A stretch of 64,000 nucleotides of DNA from an uncultured Tateyamaria sp. (GCF_947504105.1 NZ_CANNGP010000027.1:1-64000), one strand, 5' to 3'; shown: positions 16,796 through 25,883, counted from the stretch's first letter. The notes: generated from the letters alone by a model not told the origin. Translations and numbers: made by a program.

Positions 16796-17887
16796 TCATT
16801 CGGCCGCCTCCTGATGCACGTTCCGGCCCATTGACTCTCGACGTAGCTTGCGGATCAGTTCCAATTCTGACTGAAAATCCACGTAGTGGGGTAGTTTGAT
16901 GTGCTCCAGAAACCCCGTCGCTTGGATATTGTCAGCATGGTACAGGACAAATTCCTCGTCCTGCGCAGGTGCCCCCACATTGTCTTCGCCCAGCTCTTCC
17001 CACCGCAGCGCCCGGTCTACCAGCGCCATTGAGATCGCCTTGCGCTCGGACATGCCGAACACCAGCCCATAGCCACGCGTGAACTGAGGTGGCTCCGTCT
17101 TGGACCCTTGGAACTGGTTCACAGTCTCGCATTCTGTCAGTTCAATTTCGCCAATCTCGATCGCAAAACCCAATTCGGGGATATCCATCTCGACCGCGCA
17201 GGTGCCAATGCGCAGTTCGGCTACGAATGCGTGATTTCGGGCGTATCCACGCTGGGTCGAATAAGCCATGCCGAGGATGAACCCTTCGTCGCCGCGCGTC
17301 AGGGATTGCAGTCGCAACGCCCGATCCGCCGGCAGTTCCAAGGGCTCCCTTGTCAGATCTGGCGGGCTGTCCGCGCCCTCCGGTTCCGGCTGGATCAACC
17401 CCTCGCGATCCAAGTAGGACATGATGTGTGGTTTGGGACCGCCATCGCTTTGGCGTTCGGGTGCGCTGGGCACATCCCCATCGGCCGCCAGTTTGAAATC
17501 CAGCAGCCGGTGTGTGTAGTCAAAAGTGGGCCCCAGAACCTGCCCCCCCGGTGCGTCCTTGAACGTGGCCGACACGCGGCGGTCGCAGGACATGCTTTCG
17601 GTGTCCACCGGCGCCGATCCACCAATTCTGGGCAGCGTGGTGCGATAGGCGCGGATCAGAAAGATCGCTTCGATCATGTCGCCGCGCGCTTGCTTGATGG
17701 CGAGCGCAGCAAGGTCCGGATCATAGAGCGAGCCTTCGGCCATGACGCGGTTCACAGCCAGTTTCAACTGTCCCTTGATCTGTGACACGGACAACTCTGC
17801 CACATCCGCAGGTCCGCGGCGTTCCTCGGCCAGCCAGGCATGGGCTGCGTCGATGGCTTTTTCGCCTCCTTTGACGGCAACATACAT
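16796..17887 (-). CDS. phnI: PhnI, C-P lyase core subunit
   Basis: The 363-residue protein is the nucleosidase-type core subunit that couples phosphonate to the ribose of ATP within PhnGHIJ. Signatures include MYVAVKGGEKAIDAAHAWLA at the start, LPRIGGSAPVDTESM, and HPxxF-type GFLEHIKLPHYVDFQSELEL. It starts one base after the phnH stop. Confidence 0.94.
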   Translation of the reverse strand: MYVAVKGGEKAIDAAHAWLAEERRGPADVAELSVSQIKGQLKLAVNRVMAEGSLYDPDLAALAIKQARGDMIEAIFLIRAYRTTLPRIGGSAPVDTESMSCDRRVSATFKDAPGGQVLGPTFDYTHRLLDFKLAADGDVPSAPERQSDGGPKPHIMSYLDREGLIQPEPEGADSPPDLTREPLELPADRALRLQSLTRGDEGFILGMAYSTQRGYARNHAFVAELRIGTCAVEMDIPELGFAIEIGEIELTECETVNQFQGSKTEPPQFTRGYGLVFGMSERKAISMALVDRALRWEELGEDNVGAPAQDEEFVLYHADNIQATGFLEHIKLPHYVDFQSELELIRKLRRESMGRNVHQEAAE

Positions 17888-17888
17888 G

Positions 17889-18449
17889 TCAGGACACCTT
17901 TGTACTGCGGGGCAGGGCGGCGATGCGCGCCCCGCACGTGAACATGAAGTCCAGCCCAAGAGGGAACAGCGTCGCGTTGCGCCGGAACGTCTCCAGGTCA
18001 GGCAGGTTGAGCCGCGCGACGTCCCTAATACCCGGTCCTTTCAGTGTTGCGCCTTCGGCGTTCAATACGGGCAGGTCGACAATGACAGTCGCCGACCGGT
18101 CGGGATACTCTGCGGTGCCAACTGCAAGATTGGACAGGTCGATGTCTTCCCAAGTTCCCAGAACGAATTGTGCATCAGTGGCATCAACCAAAGGCGCGCC
18201 TGTCTGAAACGTTATCCAATCGCGTGCGGCTTGCGCGTTGTAGCGCCCCGCCAAATGTATGCCAGTGTCGTGGTCGGCGAGGGTTATCAGTACGGTCCCT
18301 GCCGCGACGGACAGTGGGCTGGGCGGCACGGCCCCCGCGACATCGCAAATCGTTCCAGGACAGGCCATGGCGCGCATGATCCCGCGAAACGCCTGTGCGC
18401 TTTCTTGAGGCGGGTCGATGAAGCCGCCTGCCAGACTTGAATGCTCCAT
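17889..18449 (-). CDS. phnH: PhnH, C-P lyase core subunit
   Basis: The 186-residue protein starts MEHSSLAGGFIDPPQESAQA with the typical FRGIMRAMACPGTI and ends in GLDFMFTCGARIAALPRSTK. PhnH is a structural PLP-transferase-fold subunit that dimerises within the GHIJ core. Its start overlaps phnG's stop (ATGA). Confidence 0.93.
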   Translation of the reverse strand: MEHSSLAGGFIDPPQESAQAFRGIMRAMACPGTICDVAGAVPPSPLSVAAGTVLITLADHDTGIHLAGRYNAQAARDWITFQTGAPLVDATDAQFVLGTWEDIDLSNLAVGTAEYPDRSATVIVDLPVLNAEGATLKGPGIRDVARLNLPDLETFRRNATLFPLGLDFMFTCGARIAALPRSTKVS

Positions 18450-18904
18450 CAGTCCTCTCCTCGCACCATTGTGAAGAAGTCGACCTTGGTCGCCGCCGCC
18501 TTCGCAGCCCGTGTCGCGCAACGTCGTTCAGCGGCTTTGCGCAAAGGAGCGATGATTGAGGCGTCTACGTCTTTTGCATCAGCAGTCTGCATGAGAGCGT
18601 CGGCCAAAGCGGCTTGCGTCGCGTGGTTCTTGTCGCGACCTTGAATATAGCCATGACCGACTTCTCCAGAAGCGAGGCGGACGGAACAGCGTGTGACGGT
18701 CATTTCGCCCAGATTGAACGGTGCGCCAGCCGCGCCGGCGCGGCCACGGACCATCACGGCGCCAATCTCGGACGCACGCAGCACCTCGTGCGCCGGATCG
18801 TAGCCAGCTTTGGTCCAGAGGTTTGCAAGGTCGGTCGCCGGTGCCTTGGACAACACCGATAACCATGCCTTTCGCGCTGCATTTGGGTTGCTTGATCCGT
18901 CCAT
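18449..18904 (-). CDS. phnG: PhnG, C-P lyase core subunit
   Basis: The 151-residue protein is the first gene of the leftward phn operon. Features include RKAWLSVLSKAP, RGRAGAAGAPFNLGEMTVTR and GYIQGRDKNHATQAALADAL, as in PhnG. It is divergent from phnF across a 102-bp regulatory gap. Confidence 0.93.
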   Translation of the reverse strand: MDGSSNPNAARKAWLSVLSKAPATDLANLWTKAGYDPAHEVLRASEIGAVMVRGRAGAAGAPFNLGEMTVTRCSVRLASGEVGHGYIQGRDKNHATQAALADALMQTADAKDVDASIIAPLRKAAERRCATRAAKAAATKVDFFTMVRGED

Positions 18905-18921
18905 CTATACACCTTGCGAAG

Positions 18922-18949
18922 TTGTCGAGATTCCTATACAACTAGACAA
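18922..18949. promoter_or_regulatory. candidate PhnF operator (TTGTC..GACAA)
   Basis: The inverted arms TTGTC (18922-18926) and GACAA (18945-18949) flank TATACAACTA. On the minus strand a tandem TTGTCTAG-TTGTATAG is also visible. It lies 18-45 bp upstream of phnG in the phnG/phnF gap, where a GntR/HutC repressor would bind. Confidence 0.5.
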
Positions 18950-18987
18950 ATAATAGGCGAGCCGCTTCGCCACGTCCACCGACTTGA

Positions 18988-19005
18988 TGTGAAAGTTCCG
19001 TGACA
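18988..19005 (-). promoter_or_regulatory. Pho-box-like element upstream of phnG
   Basis: On the minus strand the sequence reads TGTCACG-GAAC-TTTCACA, two 7-bp half-sites with a 4-bp spacer, as PhoB boxes have. It is 84 bp upstream of phnG and directly abuts the phnF start codon. A 16-base core, TGTGAAAGTTCyGTGA on the plus strand, recurs at 19716-19731. Confidence 0.5.
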
Positions 19006-19006
19006 C

Positions 19007-19720
19007 ATGGCGCGCACGCCCATCTGGAAATCCATTGCGGATACCCTCTCCGGCGAAATTGCCGATGGCCTGTACAGTCCCGGCGACAAACTTCCGACCG
19101 AGGCGCAGCTATCGGCCCGGTTTGGTGTGAACAGGCATACGGTGCGCCATGCGCTGTCTGCCCTGGTCAAAGCTGGAACCGTGCATACACGGCGTGGGGC
19201 GGGCGCATTTGTTGCGCAAACGCCGACCGATTATCCGATTGGTCGACGGGTGCGTTTCCACCAAAACCTCAGGGCCGCCGGCCGAACCCCGGCCAAACAG
19301 GTTCTGTCGGTCATTACCCGTCTTGCCAGCTCCAAAGAGCAGGAGGCGTTGCAGCTTGGAGAAGCCGCGCAGGTACATGTTTATGACGGCCTCAGCTTTG
19401 CAGATGATCAACCCATCGCGCTGTTCTGTTCGATCTTCCCCGCTGCGCGATTTCCTGACCTTCCGAGGGCGTTGGAAGGGTTGGGCTCGGTCACCGCGGC
19501 GCTGAAGTCTGGCAAAGTCTCCGACTACACACGCGCATGGACGCGATTGACGGCCACAGCCGCGACCGCAACGCAGGCCCTTCACCTCCGACTTGCCGAA
19601 GGGGCACCATTGTTGCGCAGTGTCGGCGTGAATGCCGACCTGACCGGACAGCCGATTGAACTGGGGCGCACATGGTTCGCCGGGGATCGGGTTACACTGA
19701 CTCTTTCCGACGAAATGTGA
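19007..19720 (+). CDS. phnF: PhnF, GntR/HutC-family phosphonate regulator
   Basis: The 237-residue repressor has an N-terminal winged helix (GDKLPTEAQLSARFGVNRHT, residues about 27-50) and a C-terminal UTRA ligand domain. It is divergent from phnG and presumably represses the cluster. No normal ribosome-binding site is visible: the Pho-box-like repeat occupies the position just before ATG. Confidence 0.9.
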   Translation: MARTPIWKSIADTLSGEIADGLYSPGDKLPTEAQLSARFGVNRHTVRHALSALVKAGTVHTRRGAGAFVAQTPTDYPIGRRVRFHQNLRAAGRTPAKQVLSVITRLASSKEQEALQLGEAAQVHVYDGLSFADDQPIALFCSIFPAARFPDLPRALEGLGSVTAALKSGKVSDYTRAWTRLTATAATATQALHLRLAEGAPLLRSVGVNADLTGQPIELGRTWFAGDRVTLTLSDEM

Positions 19721-19730
19721 AAGTTCTGTG

Positions 19731-19748
19731 ATGTCACGGCGCTGACAT
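19731..19748 (+). promoter_or_regulatory. Pho-box-like element upstream of second phnM
   Basis: ATGTCAC-GGCG-CTGACAT reads as two CTGTCAT-like half-sites 4 bp apart in the plus direction, 54 bp upstream of the second phnM. The copy of the phnG/phnF 16-mer (19716-19731) ends where it begins. Confidence 0.45.
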
Positions 19749-19802
19749 ATCCACAGGCTATTCAATTCAGACGAGTATCTGCGCAAGTGACCGAGCACAT
19801 TG

Positions 19803-20984
19803 ATGCACCATTCTACACCTTCCATACGCTTTGTCGGCGCACGTGTTCTGCGCGACAGTGCATTGGTGGACGCGCCTGTTAGTGTCGCAGATGGAAAGCT
19901 GGTTGATGCGGTCAATTGCGACTTGGACCTGCGTGGATATTTTATCATGCCGGGCATCATCGACCTGCATGGAGATGCTTTCGAATACCACATGGCTCCA
20001 CGGCGTTCGGCGCCATTTCCGTTACACACGGGTCTTGCTGGTACGGATCGGGATGCGGCCGCCAACGGGATAACAACAGCGTGGATGGCTCAAAGCTGGA
20101 GTTGGGAAGGTGGTCACCGCGGACCCGACTACGCAGAGGCGTTTCTGGCGGCGCACGCGGCGTACCGTCCACAGATGCAAACTGACCTTCGCGTTCAAAT
20201 TCGGTGCGAAACGCACACGATGGATTATCAGGACCGTCTTCTGGCCGCGATCCGGAAACACAGGATCGACTATGTCATCTTTAACAATCATCTTGATGAG
20301 GCCGTTGAATTGGCTGTCGCCAAGCCGGAGGAGATCGCTATCTGGGCGGCGAAATCCGGGCGTACGGCGGACGAGCATATGACCTTGGTCAAGGCAGCCA
20401 AGGAGCGGGACAAGGACGTGCCGCGCTATTTGTGCAATCTGGCTTCGGCCTTTGATCGGCTCGGTGTGACCTATGGCAGCCATGACGATCAGGATGCCGC
20501 CACGCGCGAGCGGTATTCAATGATTGGGGCCAAGATTTGTGAGTTCCCCACCTCCATGAAAGCGGCGGTCGTTGCCCGCACATGGGGAGATCCGATTTTG
20601 ATGGGCGCGCCAAATGTGGTGCGCGGGGGCAGCCAGTCTAGTAACATTGCAGCCGCGACATTGATCAGCGAGAGGGCATGTGACGCACTTGTGTCCGACT
20701 ACTACTATCCCGCCTTGGCGCAAGCCGCATTTACCTTGGCCGACATGGGAATGCGCAGCCTTCCCAAAGCATGGGGAATGATTTCATCCCGCCCCGCGCA
20801 GATCATGGGGCTTGAGGATCGCGGCACGCTCGACATTGGCAAGCGGGCAGATCTTACCATCATCAACGCCGACACACGCCAAGTCGAGGCAACAATGGCA
20901 GGCGGACGCTGGACGCATTTGTGTGGTGATGTTGCCAACCGCATCAGCGGAATGTACGCCGCGCTTTCTGTCGCGGCAGAGTAG
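19803..20984 (+). CDS. phnM: second PhnM-like amidohydrolase
   Basis: The 393-residue paralogue of the 11284 PhnM has the same landmarks: metal site IIDLHGDAFEYHM, NNHLDEAVEL, GSHDDQDA, GAPNVVRGGSQSSN and a C-terminal LDIGKRADLTII. It differs in the metal motif (LHGDAFE versus LHTDNLE) and diverges widely elsewhere. It runs in the same direction as phnF and abuts the convergent transferase gene stop to stop (TAGCTA). It may be the main PhnM or act on a related substrate. Confidence 0.85.
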   Translation: MHHSTPSIRFVGARVLRDSALVDAPVSVADGKLVDAVNCDLDLRGYFIMPGIIDLHGDAFEYHMAPRRSAPFPLHTGLAGTDRDAAANGITTAWMAQSWSWEGGHRGPDYAEAFLAAHAAYRPQMQTDLRVQIRCETHTMDYQDRLLAAIRKHRIDYVIFNNHLDEAVELAVAKPEEIAIWAAKSGRTADEHMTLVKAAKERDKDVPRYLCNLASAFDRLGVTYGSHDDQDAATRERYSMIGAKICEFPTSMKAAVVARTWGDPILMGAPNVVRGGSQSSNIAAATLISERACDALVSDYYYPALAQAAFTLADMGMRSLPKAWGMISSRPAQIMGLEDRGTLDIGKRADLTIINADTRQVEATMAGGRWTHLCGDVANRISGMYAALSVAAE

Positions 20985-21602
20985 CTAAAAGACTTCGTAT
21001 TTTTCCAGAAAGGCTTCGGCGCTCAGGCTGCGGAAATCTGCAAGCCGCGCGCGCAGTGTTGCGTGATCCCAGTCCCACCAAGCCAGATCCAGCATACGAT
21101 CGGCAGTCTTTGGAGTACATCGATCGCGAATCTTGGTCGCGGTTACCCCACCCACAATGGTGTAGGGTGCGACATCCCTGGTCACAATGGCACCGGATGC
21201 GACCACCGCACCATGGCCCACTGTCACCTTGGGTTTGATTTGGGCATTGTGCCCGATCCAGGTGTCATGTCCAACGAAGGCGCGTCTGGACGCGCGATGG
21301 GCGAACCATGCTCCGTCGTCCTTCGTCTCGTCCCAATAGCTGGCTGACCGATACGTGAAATGGTGCAGCGACGCCCTGTCCAGCGGATGATCCGTGGCTC
21401 CGATGCGCACGAAGCTCGCGATGTTCGAAAACTTGCCCACGGTGACGTTCGCAAGATCACAGAACCGGTCGCAATAGCTGTAGTCGCCCAGATCGACCTG
21501 CGCGAGCCGCGTGCCTTTGCCAATCTCGACATAGCGGCCAAAGATCGCGTTCATGGCATCGACGTCATCGTGAAGCGTCGGAACGATGGACAGCCTCTGC
21601 AT
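20985..21602 (-). CDS. phosphonate-associated hexapeptide-repeat transferase
   Basis: The 205-residue protein has a left-handed beta-helix: repeated I/V-G-x patterns such as GRYVEIGKGTRLAQV, VTVGKFSNIASFVRIG, TWIGHNAQIKPKVTVGHGAV and YTIVGGVTATKI. It resembles the phosphonate-cluster transferase family (TIGR03308 type), probably an acetyl- or acyltransferase. It is the last gene of phnCDE1E2; its start overlaps the phnE2 stop (TGATG). Confidence 0.85.
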   Translation of the reverse strand: MQRLSIVPTLHDDVDAMNAIFGRYVEIGKGTRLAQVDLGDYSYCDRFCDLANVTVGKFSNIASFVRIGATDHPLDRASLHHFTYRSASYWDETKDDGAWFAHRASRRAFVGHDTWIGHNAQIKPKVTVGHGAVVASGAIVTRDVAPYTIVGGVTATKIRDRCTPKTADRMLDLAWWDWDHATLRARLADFRSLSAEAFLEKYEVF

Positions 21603-22921
21603 CAGTGACCGGCCTCGTTTCCTTTGATCAGCTTGCGACGCAGCAGGCCCGATAGCCAGTCCATGAACACCACCATCACGATGATCAGCATGATGTAATA
21701 GCTGACCTCTTCCCAGTCCTTCTGGGTGATGATCGCTTGTGTCAGCAACAGGCCAATGCCGCCGCCAGTGATGGCTCCGATGACCGTGGCTGAGCGGGTG
21801 TTCGATTCCAGGAAATACAGAATCTGACTGATCAGCACTGGTGTGATCTGCGGAAGCACACCGAACCTATAGCGCTGGATCGGCTTGGCCCCGGTCGACT
21901 GCACACCCTCTATCTGCTTCCTGTCGACGTTTTCCAACGCTTCCGAGAACAGCTTGCCAAAGGTGCCCGTGTCCGTGATCAGGATCGCCAACGCACCAGT
22001 CAAAGGCCCAAGACCAAAGGCGCGGCTCAGGATTATGGTCCAGATCAGCGCATCGACGCCGCGGATAAAGTCGAACAGTCGACGCGTCGCCATGCGCACC
22101 ACGACCAGCGGGGCAAAGTTGCGTGCTGCCAGAAAGGCCAGCGGCAGCGCTACGATAGCCGCGCCCATAGTGCCCAGAAAGGCCATCAGGATCGTTTCGA
22201 AAATGGCCCAGGCCACATCGCCGTGCCGCCACATCTTGTTGTCCCAGAAATCACTTGTGATCGCCCCGGCCTCACCGCTTAAGGCGCGGTTGATCAGTTC
22301 GCCCAAACCCATGCCGTGATACGGACTGTCGAGGGTGAAAAAGAAAAGCTCCCACCCCAGGAAATAGCGGAACACTTCCGTTCGATTGCGGGTGACCGAC
22401 AAACGACCTGCGTCGGTGGTGACCGCCACGCGGTTCTTCGAGGCATTGATCCACTCCGGCAGCACGTCGGTGGGATAGCTCTGGATCACGCCTTGCGATC
22501 GCGACACCCCAAAGGTCATCAGGCCATAGCCCGGCACGTCATAGGTGACGCCGTTGTTGTCGGGCAGATAGGTGATGATGTGGCCGTCGCCCAGATCAAT
22601 GACCGTCTCAGCGCCCAAGGCAACCCAATCGGGGGCCTCACCGTCGGGATAGGCGCCCTTGTTCTCGCCCTCGATGGCGACGCGGACCGCGCCGTTGCGG
22701 TTGTCACGGGTCACATGCACCTTGTGGCTGTAAGTGTCGGACATCAGCGCTTGGGCATTGGTCCCGCTTGCCTTCTGCATCAACTCGGGCACACCAAAAG
22801 CAAAGAACACGTATGTCAGGTACGCCAGCACCAAAGCGGGGAGCCCAAAGCTGACAAGGCGCTTGCGCATCATCACCCGGTCGGCGGACCCTTTCAGGTC
22901 AGCTGTATCAAGCATGGCCAT
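21602..22921 (-). CDS. phnE: PhnE2, phosphonate ABC transporter permease
   Basis: The 439-residue permease is much longer than the usual 260-300. A first span (about 27-47) is followed by about 150 residues of non-membrane sequence rich in charged and polar residues, then the normal membrane core with the EAL-type loop (TGTFGKLFSEALENVD, TGAKPIQRYRFGVLPQ). It starts on the phnE1 stop (TGATG) and presumably pairs with PhnE1. Confidence 0.9.
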   Translation of the reverse strand: MAMLDTADLKGSADRVMMRKRLVSFGLPALVLAYLTYVFFAFGVPELMQKASGTNAQALMSDTYSHKVHVTRDNRNGAVRVAIEGENKGAYPDGEAPDWVALGAETVIDLGDGHIITYLPDNNGVTYDVPGYGLMTFGVSRSQGVIQSYPTDVLPEWINASKNRVAVTTDAGRLSVTRNRTEVFRYFLGWELFFFTLDSPYHGMGLGELINRALSGEAGAITSDFWDNKMWRHGDVAWAIFETILMAFLGTMGAAIVALPLAFLAARNFAPLVVVRMATRRLFDFIRGVDALIWTIILSRAFGLGPLTGALAILITDTGTFGKLFSEALENVDRKQIEGVQSTGAKPIQRYRFGVLPQITPVLISQILYFLESNTRSATVIGAITGGGIGLLLTQAIITQKDWEEVSYYIMLIIVMVVFMDWLSGLLRRKLIKGNEAGH

Positions 22922-23799
22922 CAGCGGCGCTCCGATTTGGAACCATGCGTCAAGCAGTCACGGTAGTGGCTTGAGGTCTGGTCGATGATAACAATTGTGA
23001 TGAACAGCAGCAGAAAGATCGCGGCCGCTTCGTCATAGCGGCCCTGTCCCCAGCTGATTGCGTTCTTGAGCTCGTACCCCAGCCCCCCCGCACCCACGAA
23101 GCCGAGAATGGCCGAGGCGCGTACATTTATCTCGAACCGCAAAAGCGCGTAGCTCAACCAGTTCGGCGCAACTTGCGGGATAATACCAAGGGTCATCTTT
23201 TGACCCCAAGTGGCCCCGACCGAAGCGAGACCATCCAGTGGCTTCAAATCGGCATTCTCGTTCACTTCCGAGAACAGCTTTCCCAACGCCCCAGCAGTAT
23301 GGATGGCTATGGCGATCATTGCAGGCACGGGGCCACCGCCTAGGATAAAGATCAGCACCAGAGCCACCACGATCTCGGGGATCGCGCGGCTGATGTCCAT
23401 GATGCGGCGAAAGACCGGAATCAGCGTGGGAAAGCGCGCCATGCCGCGTGTCGACAGCAGCGATAGGAAGATGGCCGCAAGCGCCCCAAGCAGCGTTGCA
23501 GCGCCGGCGATATTTACAGTCTCCACCAAAGCCGGAAAGAAGGTTACGAAATGGCTTGGCAGCTCGCTCAGCTTGCCACTCGCCTCGATCACCAACTCTG
23601 CGGGGTAGTCAAAGAAATTGTCCAACCCACCCCAGAACGATCCGGCATTGCGCCCGCCCGCGACCGAAAACCCGGCGACCATAAGTGCGATGAAAATGAC
23701 CAGAAGAATAAAGGAATAAAGACGCTTCTGCCGCGTGAGTGCCATGTAGTCGTCGTGGATGTTACCCAGATCGCGGACGCCTGCCGTCGTCTCTGCCAT
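22921..23799 (-). CDS. phnE: PhnE1, phosphonate ABC transporter permease
   Basis: The 292-residue inner-membrane permease has about six spans and the cytoplasmic coupling loop GALGKLFSEVNENADLKPLD ... GATWGQKMTLGIIPQ. The start MAETTAG was chosen because GGGGG lies 10 nt upstream; an ATG two codons earlier sits too close. It follows phnD and overlaps phnE2. Confidence 0.9.
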   Translation of the reverse strand: MAETTAGVRDLGNIHDDYMALTRQKRLYSFILLVIFIALMVAGFSVAGGRNAGSFWGGLDNFFDYPAELVIEASGKLSELPSHFVTFFPALVETVNIAGAATLLGALAAIFLSLLSTRGMARFPTLIPVFRRIMDISRAIPEIVVALVLIFILGGGPVPAMIAIAIHTAGALGKLFSEVNENADLKPLDGLASVGATWGQKMTLGIIPQVAPNWLSYALLRFEINVRASAILGFVGAGGLGYELKNAISWGQGRYDEAAAIFLLLFITIVIIDQTSSHYRDCLTHGSKSERR

Positions 23800-23862
23800 G
23801 CCCATACCCCCAATGGATTGCCGCGCCCCCACGATAGGGGACCCGGCAGACGCACACTCAAA

Positions 23863-24768
23863 TCAGTTGGATTTGGCTTTACGTGCTTCAATCACGGACA
23901 CATACGCATCGTGGGTGATCGGGTCGAAGCCCAGCGATTCACCAGCCGAGATGGAGTATGTGCAGTCCTTGTCTGTTTCGAACATGTTGTCGACCAACGC
24001 GATCATCTTGGCTTTGACGTCTTCAGGCAGGTCCTTGCGCAGAACGATGGGGCCTTCCGGGATCGGCTTGGATTTCCAGATTTGAACCAGGTCGTTCATG
24101 TCGACGAGGCCCGCGTCCACGGCCTTGCGCAGAGCACCGGAGTTGTAGCCGTCTTCCCAATTACCTTGGCCGTCGGCCCATGTGACGCCACCGTCGATGT
24201 CACCATTGTTCACAGCAACGATGGTCTGTTCGTGACCACCGGTGAATTTGACTTCGCCAAAGTACTCGCCCGACTCCATGGTCACGCCGTCTTTGTACTG
24301 CGGAATTTCGATTGATGGGATCAGGTAGCCTGATGTCGAATTCGGGTCACCAAAACCAAATACTTTGCCTTCCATATCGTCGATTGAAGTGATGCCGGCC
24401 TCTTTGCGGGCAAAACCGATCGAGTGATAGCCGTAAGAGCCATCGAGGTTGATCTTCACCAGAACGGGCTCTACCGCGTCAGGGTTCTGCAGATAGGTCG
24501 CGGCATAAGACGACGCGCCCAGCCATGCCATGTCCAACGTGCCGCCAACGAGGCCCTGGATCACACCGGCATAGTCGGCGGGGGCGAACAGCTTGGTTTC
24601 AACACCCAACGCGTCTTCGGTATAAGAGCGAAGGCACTCGTTCGAATTTAGGCGATCCTGTGCGTTTTCCCCGCCCAGGAGGCCGATGCGAAACTCGGTG
24701 ATGTCGTCGGCCGACGCCACACCGGCGATGGCTGTGGTTGCCAATGCGGCAGCGATGATCTTTTTCAT
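23863..24768 (-). CDS. phnD: PhnD, phosphonate-binding periplasmic protein
   Basis: The 301-residue protein has a signal peptide (MKKIIAAALATTAIAGVASA) and a PhnD/SsuA-type solute-binding fold: FRIGLLGGENAQDRL, FAPADYAGVIQGL, DMAWLGASSYA, DPNSTSGYLIP. GGAGAG lies upstream of the ATG. It delivers phosphonate to PhnE1/E2. Confidence 0.94.
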   Translation of the reverse strand: MKKIIAAALATTAIAGVASADDITEFRIGLLGGENAQDRLNSNECLRSYTEDALGVETKLFAPADYAGVIQGLVGGTLDMAWLGASSYAATYLQNPDAVEPVLVKINLDGSYGYHSIGFARKEAGITSIDDMEGKVFGFGDPNSTSGYLIPSIEIPQYKDGVTMESGEYFGEVKFTGGHEQTIVAVNNGDIDGGVTWADGQGNWEDGYNSGALRKAVDAGLVDMNDLVQIWKSKPIPEGPIVLRKDLPEDVKAKMIALVDNMFETDKDCTYSISAGESLGFDPITHDAYVSVIEARKAKSN

Positions 24769-24824
24769 GTGTCTCTCCGTTGGAACGAAAAACCCCCAGC
24801 GCGGAATGGCAAGGGGGGTGAAGG

Positions 24825-25646
24825 TTAGACGTAGGCCTCGGCCTCCATCTTGGCTTTTCCCGAAGCGTCGAGTGTCTCGATCTCGGTCGAGGTGGCGCTT
24901 TCGGAAAACTCGGCGCCCGCGCCATAAATCTCGCGGGCCATGTCCGTTGTCAGCTTGTCGGGTGTTGCATCGAATACGATCTTGCCCGCCCGCATTCCGA
25001 TCACCCGGTCGCAATAGCGCCGCGCGGTGTCGAGTGTGTGCAGGTTGGCGATGACCATGCGGCCATCCTCCTCGTGGATGCGGCGCAGAGCCTGCATCAC
25101 CACTTGCGCGTTCATCGGGTCAAGCGAGGCAATGGGCTCGTCCGCCAGGATGATCCTGGGGTCCTGCATCAACGCGCGGGCAATCGCAACGCGCTGTTGC
25201 TGACCGCCCGACAGGGCCTCGGCCCGCTTGGGCGCGTGTTCGGCGATGCCCAGCCGGTCCAGAATGTCGATGGCGCGATGAATGTCTTCGGTCGGATACA
25301 AGTTGAACAGGGTCGCCACTGTCGACCGGCGGTTCAAAGTGCCATGAAGCACGTTCGACACCACATCCATCCGCGGGACCAGGTTGAACTGTTGAAAGAT
25401 CATCGCGCATTGGCTTTGCCACGCGCGCTTTGCCGAACCTTTCAGAGCGGTGATGTCCTGCCCTTCGAAATGGATGGTGCCAGACGTGTGGTCGGTGAGA
25501 CGGTTCAACATCCGCAGCAAGGTCGACTTGCCCGCGCCAGAGCGTCCAATGATACCGATCATCTGGGGGCGGTTGATTTCAACCGATGCAGTATCAACTG
25601 CTATGTTCTGCCCAAATGCTTTGGTCAGCCGTTCGATCTTAAGCAT
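24825..25646 (-). CDS. phnC: PhnC, phosphonate ABC transporter ATPase
   Basis: The 273-residue ATPase has Walker [10 protein letters not shown], signature [15 protein letters not shown] and Walker [14 protein letters not shown]. It is the first gene of the leftward transporter operon. The start [12 protein letters not shown] follows a CTGGGGAATGGT ribosome site. Confidence 0.94.
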   Translation of the reverse strand: MLKIERLTKAFGQNIAVDTASVEINRPQMIGIIGRSGAGKSTLLRMLNRLTDHTSGTIHFEGQDITALKGSAKRAWQSQCAMIFQQFNLVPRMDVVSNVLHGTLNRRSTVATLFNLYPTEDIHRAIDILDRLGIAEHAPKRAEALSGGQQQRVAIARALMQDPRIILADEPIASLDPMNAQVVMQALRRIHEEDGRMVIANLHTLDTARRYCDRVIGMRAGKIVFDATPDKLTTDMAREIYGAGAEFSESATSTEIETLDASGKAKMEAEAYV

Positions 25647-25708
25647 ACCATTCCCCAGTTTTATGCCGGGGTGTATCGGCGGTGTTGGATTCGAAAATGT
25701 ATCAGATA

Positions 25709-25726
25709 AGCGAAATTTTTGTGACA
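25709..25726 (-). promoter_or_regulatory. Pho-box-like element upstream of phnC
   Basis: On the minus strand it reads TGTCACA-AAAA-TTTCGCT, the same 7-4-7 layout and near-identical half-sites as the element upstream of phnG. It is 63 bp upstream of the phnC start. Confidence 0.5.
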
Positions 25727-25853
25727 CGGCTGCGTGTCGCTACAGCGATGGACCATCCCAAAAGCCTGATTGAACACCTGCGTTCCGACTAACGTCGTCG
25801 CTGACAAAGCCCTTGTAAAATGGGCGTCGTTGCCCAGCATCAGAAGGACTGAA

Positions 25854-25883
25854 TGCTGCGCCATGGCGGGATTGAACCGCTGC
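25854..25883 (-). repeat. tRNA 3'-end-like remnant
   Basis: On the minus strand CAGCGGTTCAATCCCGC looks like a tRNA T-arm. It aligns with the 3' 30 bases of the neighbouring tRNA-Ala at about 22 of 30 positions, ending in CAGCA rather than CACCA. No other tRNA parts are recognisable. Confidence 0.4.
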
